Origin: Gammaproteobacteria bacterium
GTDB lineage: Bacteria > Pseudomonadota > Gammaproteobacteria > JABDGN01
NCBI GenBank assembly: GCA_016763565.1
Contig: JAESTO010000066.1
Location: 1 to 5,967 of the forward strand
DNA length: 5,967 nt
Direction of reading: 5' to 3'
Part shown: in pieces, positions 1 to 5,967 of the stretch
Numbering within the stretch: position 1 is the first letter of the stretch
Layout of the letters: the number at the start of each line of letters is the position of its first letter
Translations under genes and position numbers: made by a program
Notes under the pieces: model-generated
Databases searched by the model: none
What the model saw: only the letters and a program-made list of their open reading frames with translations
What the model was told of the DNA's origin: nothing

Positions 1-3000
1 AGGTAACGTTGGTATTGGCACTGGCAGCCCGAATAATGCTTTAGACATTAAAGGTGGTGCGGTTATCGGCACTGGTTATGCAGGGAGTAGTCTAGCGCCA
101 GCAGATAGTTTGTTAGTTGAACGTGCTATTGGTATTGGTGTCATCCCTGATGTTGATAATGGTGTTAACTTAGCGGTTAATGGCAAGATGGAAGCAACTG
201 ATTTGCGAATCAGTCAGGATGCACGCATTGAAAATAATGTCACTATTGTCGGTAATTTAGAAATTTTAGGCAGTACTACTTTAGGTAGCATTGAATACGG
301 TGCCGGCGATGTAGAGTTTGGTGCGAGTGATGCTGATTTGATTACCATCCGTGGTCAATTAAATTCAACGCATTCCTCAGGACTTTTGCAAGTTGATGAT
401 GGTATGCAGGTATTCGAAGATTTAATCGTCGATGGTAAAGTGGGTATCGGTGCTGATATTCTCACCAATAAATTCGAAGTAAAAGGGAATGCGACCATTG
501 GTACTGCTTATTCAGGAACGAGTACGAATGCACCCACCGACGGTTTGTTGGTTAAAGGTGCCATCGGTGTGGGTACGACAACACCCAAAAATAAATTAGA
601 TTTAGCGGGTAATGCCGTGATTGGTCGTGGTTATGCCGGTGTTGAAACCGCACTGGATGACAGTTTGCTCGTGGAAGGTAGCGCGGGTGTAGGAACTGCA
701 ACACCTTTAAATCAATTAGATGTTGCCGGTAATACCGTTATTGGTAGTACTTATGCTGGAACAACAATGGCGCCTACTAACGGTTTGTTAGTTGAAGGCA
801 ATATGGGTATTGGTGCGACAGCACCCAGTATTAATTTAGCGATTGCTGATAATGATACGGGACTAAGTGCTACAACCGATAATTTATCCATTGTCACTGC
901 CGGTACAGAACGTATAAAAGTGAATGCAACAGGTCAAGTCGGTATCGGTACCACGACGCCTTTTAATCAATTAGATATTATCGGTAATACCGTGATTGGT
1001 ACTAGTTACGCTGGTAGCGTTGCTGCACCAAGTGACGGTTTATTAGTGGAAGGTTCGGTTGGTATTGGTGTTAATAATCCAAGCAATAAACTGGAAGTGA
1101 AAGGTGCTGCAACGATTGGTAATGCTTATGCAGGTACGGCCACCACCGCACCGACTAATGGTTTATTAGTGGAAGGTGCTGTGGGTATTGGTACTACACC
1201 CGATACAGCGAATGGCGTCAATTTAGCCGTTGCGGGTAAAGTAGACGTGAGTGACTTAGTGGTAAGTAATGATATTGCTATCGATAATAATGCGGTTATT
1301 ACAGGCACTTTAGATGTGACCGGTGCCACCCATTTTGTGGGTGATATGCTGTGTGATGGTAATGTGACGTTAGGTAATCAAGATACCAATACAATTAGCA
1401 TTATAGGTCAATTAGCTGCAGCTTCCGGTAGCTTAGAAATTGTTGATCCACTGCAAGTTAACGACAGTGTAACCGTTAATGGTGATATTGATATCACCAA
1501 TAGCGCAAAAACATTTAACAACCGTGGCAATGCAATCATTGGTGCAAGTTATGTTGATGCTTTTAAGGATGGCAAGCTTAATCCTCCGGCTGATCCCGTC
1601 CTGAATCCACCCCTTGTACCGCCCAGTAATGGTTTGTTGATTGAAGGTAAGTTAGGATTAGGCACATCCACACCTCGTGGTAAGTTTGATGTGAAAGGTG
1701 CCGTGATTATTGGTGATGGATTTGCTAGTGATGTTATTCCACCGAGCAATGGTTTATTGGTTAATGGTGCGTTAGGTTTGGGTACCGCTTCCATTCTTAA
1801 TAAAGTAGAAATTGCCGGTAACGCTGCGATTGGTAGCCTATATGCTGGGATTGAGACGGCACCGAGCAATGGTTTATTAGTTGAAGGTAATGTGGGTATT
1901 CATAGCAATGATGCCGTCATTCAATTGGCCATTGGTGATAGTGATACTGGTTTGCAATCTTCAGCAGACGATACCTTAAGTGTGATGACGGGCAATACTG
2001 AACGAATACATATTCACTCTGATGGTAATATTGGAATTGGTATAGAAACACCGTTATCAAAATTAGATATTAACGGTGGATTAGCTGTCGGTATTTCTTT
2101 TGCTGGCACGCAAGCTGCACCCAGCAATGGTTTGTTGGTTGAAGCGAATGTTGGTATTGGTACCAATGCGCCGGTCAATTTATTGGATGTGGGTGGTGCG
2201 GCCGTCATCGGTGCAAATTATGCCAGTAGTGCAACGGCGCCCAGCAATGGTTTATTGATCGAAGGTGATGTGGCTGTTGGTGTTAATACTGCTGATATTC
2301 AATTTGCTCTTGGTGATAGCGATACCGGTTTACAGCAGCAGGGTGACGATGAGTTAGGTATTTTTACTAATAATGTCGAGAGGGTGCGTGTTAGTTCAAC
2401 AGGTAACGTAGGCATTGGTACTAATGCACCTAAAAATAATTGTGATATTAGTGGCAATTTAGCTATCGGTAGTTTTGCCGGCGTTTATGCTGCGCCTGCG
2501 AATAGTTTGATTATTTCTAATGTGCTAGGTATTGGTACCAGTGCGCCGCTAAATGCATTAGATGTTGCCGGTGGTGGTGCGATTGGTAGCGCTTATGCCG
2601 GTGTGGTAACGGTACCTAACAATGGTTTGTTAGTTGAAGGCAATATCGGCATTGGTACTAGCAGTGCTGGTTTACAATTTTCTTTAGGCGATAGTGGTAC
2701 GGGTTTTCAACAACAAGGTGAAAATGAATTAGGTATTTTTACGGGTAGTACCGAACGTATTCGCATTGCGCCAACGGGACAAGTGGGTATTGGTACTAAT
2801 ATTCCACAAAATGCGTTAGACATTGTCGGTAGCAGTGCCATAGGCGCGACTTATGCTGGCGGTATCGCGGCACCAACCAATGGCTTATTGGTCGAAGGTA
2901 AGGTCGGTATTGGTACTAGCGTCTTGGCTAGCGATGTTACATTAGCGGTTGCAGGTAAGGCCGAGGCGACAGATTTATCCGCGAGCAATGATCTGAGTGT

Positions 3001-4609
3001 GGCTAATAATGCAGTGATTACGGGCAATTTAGATGTGACAGGCACAACGCATTTTGTCGGAGATACGCAGTGTGATGGCAATGTGACTTTAGGCAGTCAA
3101 AATACCAGTCAAATCAGTGTGGTTGGCCAATTATCGGCTGCATCAGGTACGTTAGAAGTTATTGATCCCTTACAAGTGAATGATCATGTCATCATGACCG
3201 ATGAGACAAAATCGTTCAGTAATCGGGGAAATGCGGTTGTCGGTGCTAGCTATGTTGATGATACTGAGCTTGTGTTACCCGCTAATGGTTTGTTGGTTGA
3301 AGGAAAAGTTGGCATTGGCACCAGTACACTGGCCAGTGATATCACATTGGCTGTTGCAGGTAAGGTAGCTGCGACAGATTTCATTGCGAGTAATGATATA
3401 GATATAACCAATAATGCAATGATTGGTGGTACTTTGGATGTGACAGGCGCAACGCGTTTTATTGGCAGTACACAATGCGATGGCAATGTGACGTTAGGTA
3501 ATCAAAGCACGGATCAAATTAGTGTGGTGGGCCAATTATCGGCAGCATCAGGCACGCTAACCGTTGCAGGTAATTTTCAACTAAGTAGTGGCGGTGCGGT
3601 GAATAGTTTTTCTGCTGATGCAACGCTGGGTGCGGCAGGGAGTAGTGATGCCATGATTTCCACGCAAAAAGCGGTGAAAGTCTATGTTGATGATGCTATT
3701 GCTGCAGCCAATATCACGTCACCCGAACAAGTGATTCGCATTAATACGCAAGCAGAATTTGAGCAAACGTTTGGTTCGGGTACTGAAACGACTATTGCGG
3801 CCAATAGTACGATTATTCTTGGACCTATCGACAGTTCTGCAACGACAGCTTATAACGGACGTCCAGCCTATTTATTAAAAAATGCAGTTAATCTTAGCAG
3901 TCAGGTGAGTATTGTTGGACACAACATTGCAGAATGTATTATCGTTAAATCAGCCGCAACGGATAAATTTAATGTGGCAGGTGCTGATACGAATAACTTA
4001 GTCCAAAATATTAATTTAACCGGTTGGAGTTTTGATGGTCAAGGTGGTGTTAATAGCTATAGTGGCACGTTGGAAGCTGCGGGTAATGGTGGCGCTTTCG
4101 CTCTAAATTTTTGTCACGATATTGTTATTAACTGTAAGATTGTTAATCATAAAACAACCGGTGATGGTGGTGCGATTTACGCTACCAGTGACGCTACGCG
4201 TATTACTGCTGAACATATTTATGATTGCCAAGCGGCTCATGGCGGCGGTATAGCCGGTGGTGTGCAAACGAAGATAGCGGTTTATAACTGTGTGGCAACG
4301 ATTGATGGTGGCGGTGTTTATTCCTCTACTAACGCAACAATTATTGCGGAGGCTTGTTCAGCCGTTAACGGTGGTGCCGTACATAGCAGTGATCAAATTA
4401 CGCTGACAGCCAATAATTGTGTGGTAACAGGTAACGGGAGTGCAGCTTATGAATGTGATTATTTAATTGGCCTAGGTCATTGGTTGAACAATACTGCTGA
4501 TGTCACGATTAAAACTATTTTTGCCAGCAGTACCAACCGTTGGTTAGGTGTTTTTGCCGTTGATAATACAGCCGTTGCTGGTACCACCTGGCAAACGACA
4601 GATGTGTAG
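1..4609 (+). CDS. Giant repetitive tail-fibre protein of a contractile injection system (5' partial)
   Basis: The reading frame is open from the left edge (first full codon at base 2) to TAG at 4607-4609, giving 1535 visible residues; the true start lies upstream. A TTG at 110 could pass for a start, but it falls inside an ordinary SLLVE repeat motif and the repeat pattern runs unbroken before it. Visible residues 1-1200 are a shaft of about 17 modules rich in G, T, N, V and I, with recurring GIGT-x-x-P-x-N-x-LDV-x-G and NGLLVE motifs. Residues 1201-1237 hold a STQKAVKVYVDDA transition motif. Residues 1238-1535 form a probable beta-helix tip. The ERIRI...TGQVGIGT pattern is common in phage tail fibres, where it often precedes an intramolecular chaperone (Peptidase_S74); no such chaperone is seen here. 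The gene directly downstream is a CIS tape-measure gene, which supports an Afp13-like fibre role by position. Inferred role: trimeric fibre for target recognition. The fibre class is well supported; the receptor is unknown. Confidence 0.87.
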   Translation, partial: GNVGIGTGSPNNALDIKGGAVIGTGYAGSSLAPADSLLVERAIGIGVIPDVDNGVNLAVNGKMEATDLRISQDARIENNVTIVGNLEILGSTTLGSIEYGAGDVEFGASDADLITIRGQLNSTHSSGLLQVDDGMQVFEDLIVDGKVGIGADILTNKFEVKGNATIGTAYSGTSTNAPTDGLLVKGAIGVGTTTPKNKLDLAGNAVIGRGYAGVETALDDSLLVEGSAGVGTATPLNQLDVAGNTVIGSTYAGTTMAPTNGLLVEGNMGIGATAPSINLAIADNDTGLSATTDNLSIVTAGTERIKVNATGQVGIGTTTPFNQLDIIGNTVIGTSYAGSVAAPSDGLLVEGSVGIGVNNPSNKLEVKGAATIGNAYAGTATTAPTNGLLVEGAVGIGTTPDTANGVNLAVAGKVDVSDLVVSNDIAIDNNAVITGTLDVTGATHFVGDMLCDGNVTLGNQDTNTISIIGQLAAASGSLEIVDPLQVNDSVTVNGDIDITNSAKTFNNRGNAIIGASYVDAFKDGKLNPPADPVLNPPLVPPSNGLLIEGKLGLGTSTPRGKFDVKGAVIIGDGFASDVIPPSNGLLVNGALGLGTASILNKVEIAGNAAIGSLYAGIETAPSNGLLVEGNVGIHSNDAVIQLAIGDSDTGLQSSADDTLSVMTGNTERIHIHSDGNIGIGIETPLSKLDINGGLAVGISFAGTQAAPSNGLLVEANVGIGTNAPVNLLDVGGAAVIGANYASSATAPSNGLLIEGDVAVGVNTADIQFALGDSDTGLQQQGDDELGIFTNNVERVRVSSTGNVGIGTNAPKNNCDISGNLAIGSFAGVYAAPANSLIISNVLGIGTSAPLNALDVAGGGAIGSAYAGVVTVPNNGLLVEGNIGIGTSSAGLQFSLGDSGTGFQQQGENELGIFTGSTERIRIAPTGQVGIGTNIPQNALDIVGSSAIGATYAGGIAAPTNGLLVEGKVGIGTSVLASDVTLAVAGKAEATDLSASNDLSVANNAVITGNLDVTGTTHFVGDTQCDGNVTLGSQNTSQISVVGQLSAASGTLEVIDPLQVNDHVIMTDETKSFSNRGNAVVGASYVDDTELVLPANGLLVEGKVGIGTSTLASDITLAVAGKVAATDFIASNDIDITNNAMIGGTLDVTGATRFIGSTQCDGNVTLGNQSTDQISVVGQLSAASGTLTVAGNFQLSSGGAVNSFSADATLGAAGSSDAMISTQKAVKVYVDDAIAAANITSPEQVIRINTQAEFEQTFGSGTETTIAANSTIILGPIDSSATTAYNGRPAYLLKNAVNLSSQVSIVGHNIAECIIVKSAATDKFNVAGADTNNLVQNINLTGWSFDGQGGVNSYSGTLEAAGNGGAFALNFCHDIVINCKIVNHKTTGDGGAIYATSDATRITAEHIYDCQAAHGGGIAGGVQTKIAVYNCVATIDGGGVYSSTNATIIAEACSAVNGGAVHSSDQITLTANNCVVTGNGSAAYECDYLIGLGHWLNNTADVTIKTIFASSTNRWLGVFAVDNTAVAGTTWQTTDV
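122..433 (+). repeat. C module 1 (104 residues, divergent)
   Basis: Shares the NGVNLAV-x-GK and ATDL starts and an IRGQL segment with the later C modules. It lacks the CDGNVTLG core, reading instead through an acidic GAGDVEFGASDAD stretch, and it lacks the NGLLVE ending, closing with FEDLIVD. It is the oldest-looking or most relaxed member of the C family. Confidence 0.7.
797..1051 (+). repeat. B module 1 (85 residues)
   Basis: An A-type opening is followed by an insert reading LAIADNDTGL, then a segment ending in TERIKV, and then a second GIGTTTP...NGLLVE-like half closing with SDGLLVE. It is the most degenerate B copy at the GDSDTGL position (ADNDTGL). The D-T-G-(L/F)...ER-(I/V)-x-(I/V)...GIGT layout recurs widely in phage and phage-like tail fibres. 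Confidence 0.8.
1175..1645 (+). repeat. C module 2 (157 residues) with proline-rich insertion
   Basis: Contains NGVNLAVAGK, TGTLDVTGATHFVGD, CDGNVTLGNQ, IIGQLAAASGSLEIVDPLQV and FNNRGNAIIGASYVD in order, ending SNGLLIE. Compared with C module 3 it has about 20 extra residues at 1559-1624 with the doubled pattern NPPADPVL and NPPLVPP, which should break the beta structure locally. Confidence 0.8.
1886..2143 (+). repeat. B module 2 (86 residues)
   Basis: Carries LAIGDSDTGL followed by a TERIHIHSDG segment and GIGIETP. The opening GIGT is changed to GIHS (around base 1898), so the usual glycine turn is lost in this copy. It closes with SNGLLVE at 2123-2143. Confidence 0.8.
2264..2518 (+). repeat. 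B module 3 (85 residues)
   Basis: Carries FALGDSDTGLQQQGDDELGI and VERVRV, then GNVGIGTNAP. It is the most divergent copy at its end: the usual NGLLVE is replaced by NSLIIS (2501-2518). It also holds one of the few shaft cysteines (KNNCDISG, near 2441). Confidence 0.8.
2639..2896 (+). repeat. B module 4 (86 residues)
   Basis: Carries FSLGDSGTGFQQQGENELGI and TERIRI, then GQVGIGTNIP, closing with TNGLLVE. It is closest to B module 3 (shared QQQG-(D/E)-(D/N)-ELGIFT core). With the single A unit at 2519 between them, modules 3 and 4 look like copies of a B-A pair. Confidence 0.8.
2897..3601 (+). repeat. Tandem C modules 3 and 4
   Basis: C3 (2897-3301) and C4 (3302-3601) sit back to back with no A unit between them. 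Both read GKVGIGTS-x-LASD, LAVAGK, LDVTG, QCDGNVTLG and VVGQLSAASGTL. C3 closes with RGNAVVGASYVD and ANGLLVE. C4 lacks that tail and passes after TVAGNFQLSSGGAV into the transition segment. Identical peptide stretches use different synonymous codons, which points to selection on the protein. Confidence 0.82.
3602..3712 (+). other. Shaft-to-tip transition segment with STQKAVKVYVDDA motif
   Basis: After the last shaft module the protein reads NSFSADATLGAAGSSD and then STQKAVKVYVDDAIAAA (serine codon at 3659). Motifs of the form (A/S)TQ-x-AVK-x-YVD are widespread in phage tail fibres, typically at a short helical or coiled segment joining the shaft to a distal domain. Here it separates the repeats from the beta-helix tip, as expected. 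The structural role is inferred. Confidence 0.72.
3713..4606 (+). other. C-terminal right-handed beta-helix tip domain (298 residues)
   Basis: The domain opens with INTQAEFEQTFG and TTIAANSTIILGPI, followed by RPAYLLKNAVNLSS and VSIVGHN. That opening resembles the entry to pectate-lyase-like parallel beta-helix folds. From about 4085 it becomes a series of 21-22-residue rungs with glycine turns (NGGAF, DGGAIY, HGGGIAGG, DGGGVYSS, NGGAVHSS) and a cysteine at the same place in each (codons at 4226, 4289, 4355 and 4418, with a further one at 4133 one longer rung earlier). It ends with a non-repetitive cap of about 60 residues containing HWLNN, RWLGVF and TTWQTTDV. No catalytic set could be assigned by eye, so binding versus sugar cleavage is undecided. 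Inferred role: target-surface recognition at the fibre end. Confidence 0.7.
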
Positions 4610-4621
4610 TTGAGACCCCTT
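4610..4621 (+). promoter_or_regulatory. Short intergenic gap with weak ribosome binding site
   Basis: Only 12 bases separate the fibre stop from the next ATG. TGAGA at 4611-4615 is the only Shine-Dalgarno-like element, with GAG ending 7 bases before the ATG. No hairpin or T-run terminator is present. Translation of the downstream gene is probably coupled to the fibre gene on one transcript. Confidence 0.5.
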
Positions 4622-5967
4622 ATGATTTTAAATGATAATACTATGCCGTCCGTGCGGCATATTATTAAAAGGCAAACGTTAGAACTGCAAATGGCCTCAA
4701 AAAAAGAAGCTTTTTTTGTTCAGGAGAGAATGAAACGCCTGTATTACAATGAATTGCTACCGATCATTCATGCCTGTTGTAATCAATTATCACCCGATAA
4801 TACAATTTATCGCATTGATAAATTGGAGATTGATTTAGGGGATATTAAGAAAAACAATTTAGATAGAACCTTTGTTAACAAGCTGTCGGCAATGATTAAT
4901 AAAAGTGTCAGTATGGCAATGACGAAGGCTGAGGTTGTGCCTGTGGATGATGACACAACGGTTGTGAATGATGTGGGCCATTCGTCACAACGCCGGTCCT
5001 CTGCGACCAATTCTGATGCGACGGTACCTGATAAAAAACCTGTGGGTTCTAAATCAGATCGGCTGAAGCACTTCACCAAAACAGGTACGCTGCCATGGTG
5101 GTCAGAAGAGGAAGATGCGGAATCTATTGAAGAGCAATTTATACAATTAAGTGTTGAAGCACCGGCTGATGTGAAACATTTAATTAGGCAGAGTTTGTCT
5201 GTTAGTCGGCAATTAAAGCGTTTGATTTATCAATTAAGTGATAAAACGTTAGTGAAGCTGGCAAAGTTATTTGTGCCGCGGTTGGGTTTTTTTATTCGCG
5301 ATTTATACCAGGATTGGCGCAGTCTAGTACAAGATAATAATATCGAAGGCATTGATGCCTATCAATTTTCTCGTAGCGATCAACGTTTTTATCATTGGGA
5401 AGGTCTATTTCATAGTGTTTGTGAGCCACTGGAGGTTGATGTTGCTGAAGAACAATTAACAACACGTTTTCTGCTGCACATAGCGGCGGTTTACAAAGTG
5501 AATTATCAACCATTGGTGCTTGGTTTACGTAAAGCTATTATGCAATCCAAGAAAAATGGGCATGTTTTCCGAGGCGAGTTCGACACTATTGTCGAGCAAT
5601 TAATTAAAAATTTCAAGCAAGATGCTGCTGCTGCTCATCATGAGCAAGCGACAACCGATCTAGCAGGACTGTTGAATGAATTACGCCATGTAGACTGTTT
5701 TTCATCCAAGCGTCAGGCGTTATGCCAGGCAATTTTGGCAAAGCTTAACGTAAAGACATTGACTTATTTATCCGATGAGCTTAAACAAAAATTAGCAGAT
5801 AGCATGCATAAAACAATAGCTATGTGCAATGAAGAAGATTGGCAAGTGATGCAATCTTTTTTAACAGGTATGGAGGCTGAAGTACGTAATCTATTGATTA
5901 AGGACGATAGTAAAATAAACAGCGATACGATACGTACTTCTATTCCATTTAATGAGAGTAATGAAAT
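4622..5967 (+). CDS. Contractile injection system tape-measure protein, CIS_TMP/Afp14-like (3' partial)
   Basis: The frame is open from ATG at 4622 to the right edge, giving 448 complete codons and no stop. The family motifs visible are H13-I-I-K-R-Q-T-L-E-L22, IDKLEIDLGDI at residues 65-75, and L148-K-H-F-T-K-T-G-T-L-P-W-W160 followed by an acidic stretch. Residues 100-145 are a polar, probably disordered linker (DDDTT, SSQRRSS, PDKKP). After W160 the protein is mostly helical in character, with RQLKRLIYQLSDKTLVKL typical of the leucine-rich repeats in this family. In Afp-type particles this protein governs tube and sheath length during assembly, and its gene follows the fibre gene, as here. 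The start at 4622 was chosen for its weak upstream TGAGA; an ATG at 4643 (residue 8) also precedes the conserved region but has no ribosome site. The missing C-terminus probably contains much of the length-setting region. Family assignment rests on motif recall, not a search. Confidence 0.85.
   Translation, partial: MILNDNTMPSVRHIIKRQTLELQMASKKEAFFVQERMKRLYYNELLPIIHACCNQLSPDNTIYRIDKLEIDLGDIKKNNLDRTFVNKLSAMINKSVSMAMTKAEVVPVDDDTTVVNDVGHSSQRRSSATNSDATVPDKKPVGSKSDRLKHFTKTGTLPWWSEEEDAESIEEQFIQLSVEAPADVKHLIRQSLSVSRQLKRLIYQLSDKTLVKLAKLFVPRLGFFIRDLYQDWRSLVQDNNIEGIDAYQFSRSDQRFYHWEGLFHSVCEPLEVDVAEEQLTTRFLLHIAAVYKVNYQPLVLGLRKAIMQSKKNGHVFRGEFDTIVEQLIKNFKQDAAAAHHEQATTDLAGLLNELRHVDCFSSKRQALCQAILAKLNVKTLTYLSDELKQKLADSMHKTIAMCNEEDWQVMQSFLTGMEAEVRNLLIKDDSKINSDTIRTSIPFNESNE
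4814..4846 (+). other. CIS_TMP N-terminal motif IDKLEIDLGDI
   Basis: Residues 65-75 of the downstream protein. The pattern I-(D/E)-(K/R)-LE-(I/L)-DLG-x-I near residue 60-80 is the most recognisable N-terminal mark of contractile injection system tape-measure proteins. Together with the earlier TLEL stretch it supports both the start region and the family call. Confidence 0.8.
5063..5101 (+). other. CIS_TMP TG-x-LPWW motif
   Basis: Residues 148-160 read L-K-H-F-T-K-T-G-T-L-P-W-W. The family usually carries a related L-x-x-F-L-x-T-G-x-LPWW-(A/S) pattern after a variable linker, and the linker before it here (residues 100-145) is likewise low in complexity. The role of the motif is not known to me. 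Confidence 0.8.

Larger units (their letters stand above)
2..3601 (+). repeat. Fibre shaft repeat array with A, B and C modules
   Basis: The basic A unit is 40-41 residues (120-123 bases). It opens with G-x-VGIGT-x-x-P-x-N-x-LDV-x-G, continues with a short IG-x-x-YAG segment and closes with AP-x-NGLLVE. A copies: 2-121, 434-556, 557-676, 677-796, 1052-1174, 1646-1765, 1766-1885, 2144-2263 and 2519-2638. B copies: 797-1051, 1886-2143, 2264-2518 and 2639-2896. C copies: 122-433, 1175-1645, 2897-3301 and 3302-3601. The NGLLVE motif or a variant closes 15 modules. Copies are clearly homologous in protein but diverged in DNA, so this is an old array rather than a recent tandem expansion. Such short beta-rich units are expected to build a trimeric shaft; that structure is inferred from composition and periodicity. 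Confidence 0.9.

Noticed and set aside
110..112. TTG as the start codon of the fibre gene
   Set aside because: It is the first leucine of an SLLVE repeat motif, and a complete in-frame repeat unit precedes it to the left edge.
1126..3486. Several minus-strand open frames of 64-106 codons across the shaft region
   Set aside because: They recur at the same place in each repeat and translate into mirror peptides such as PSTNKPLVGA opposite NGLLVEG. They are antisense shadows of the repeat array with no ribosome sites of their own.
2..3601. Regularly spaced repeats as a CRISPR array
   Set aside because: The period is about 120 bases or more, the repeats are imperfect at third codon positions, and the whole stretch is one open frame, so these are protein repeats.
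3713..4606. Peptidase_S74 (endosialidase-type) chaperone at the fibre C-terminus
   Set aside because: No recognisable S74 motif or helical C-terminal tail is present; the region is glycine-turn beta-rungs plus a short cap.
4610..4660. Terminator or promoter between the two genes
   Set aside because: The gap is 12 bases with no stem-loop and T-run and no convincing -35/-10 pair; GCCGTCCGTGCGGC at 4645-4658 can pair weakly but lies within the coding start of the second gene with no T-run after it.
4807..5513. Minus-strand or alternate-frame open frames inside the tape-measure gene
   Set aside because: They overlap a long forward frame with clear CIS_TMP motifs, and their peptides show no recognisable domains.

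Overview
The window covers the junction of two co-directional genes on the + strand, both cut by the window edges. The first is a very long fibre protein, open from the left edge to a TAG at 4607-4609. The second starts 12 bases later (ATG at 4622) and runs off the right edge. The second protein carries the marks of the contractile injection system tape-measure family (CIS_TMP, Afp14-like): an N-terminal H-I-I-x-R-x-T-L-E-L stretch, an IDKLEIDLGDI motif and a TGTLPWW motif. A fibre gene followed directly by a tape-measure gene is the order afp13-afp14 in the Serratia antifeeding prophage. The window is therefore best read as part of an extracellular contractile injection system (eCIS) cluster or a close relative. 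The sheath, tube, baseplate, ATPase and toxin genes are not visible here.

Layout: 1-3601 encodes a repetitive fibre shaft built from three module types. These are a short unit of about 40 residues (A), a unit of about 85 residues with a GDSDTGL...ERIRI insert (B), and a longer unit with an LAVAGK...CDGNVTLG...VVGQLSAASG core (C). The observed order is A-C-A-A-A-B-A-C-A-A-B-A-B-A-B-C-C. 3602-3712 is a transition segment with a phage-fibre-like STQKAVKVYVDDA motif. 3713-4606 is a non-repeated tip of 298 residues that looks like a right-handed parallel beta-helix with GGA(I/V/F) turns and a ladder of cysteines. 4610-4621 is a short gap with no terminator. 4622-5967 holds the first 448 residues of the tape-measure protein.

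Working model (inference): the first protein forms the fibre that lets the particle recognise its target, with the beta-helix tip contacting the target surface. The second sets tube and sheath length during assembly. The tight spacing suggests one transcript.

Organism: a bacterium with moderately AT-leaning coding DNA (many TTA, GGT and AAT codons). A gammaproteobacterium is plausible, but two genes cannot settle taxonomy. No RNA genes, insertion sequences, CRISPR arrays or attachment sites were seen. There is no non-coding stretch longer than 12 bases.
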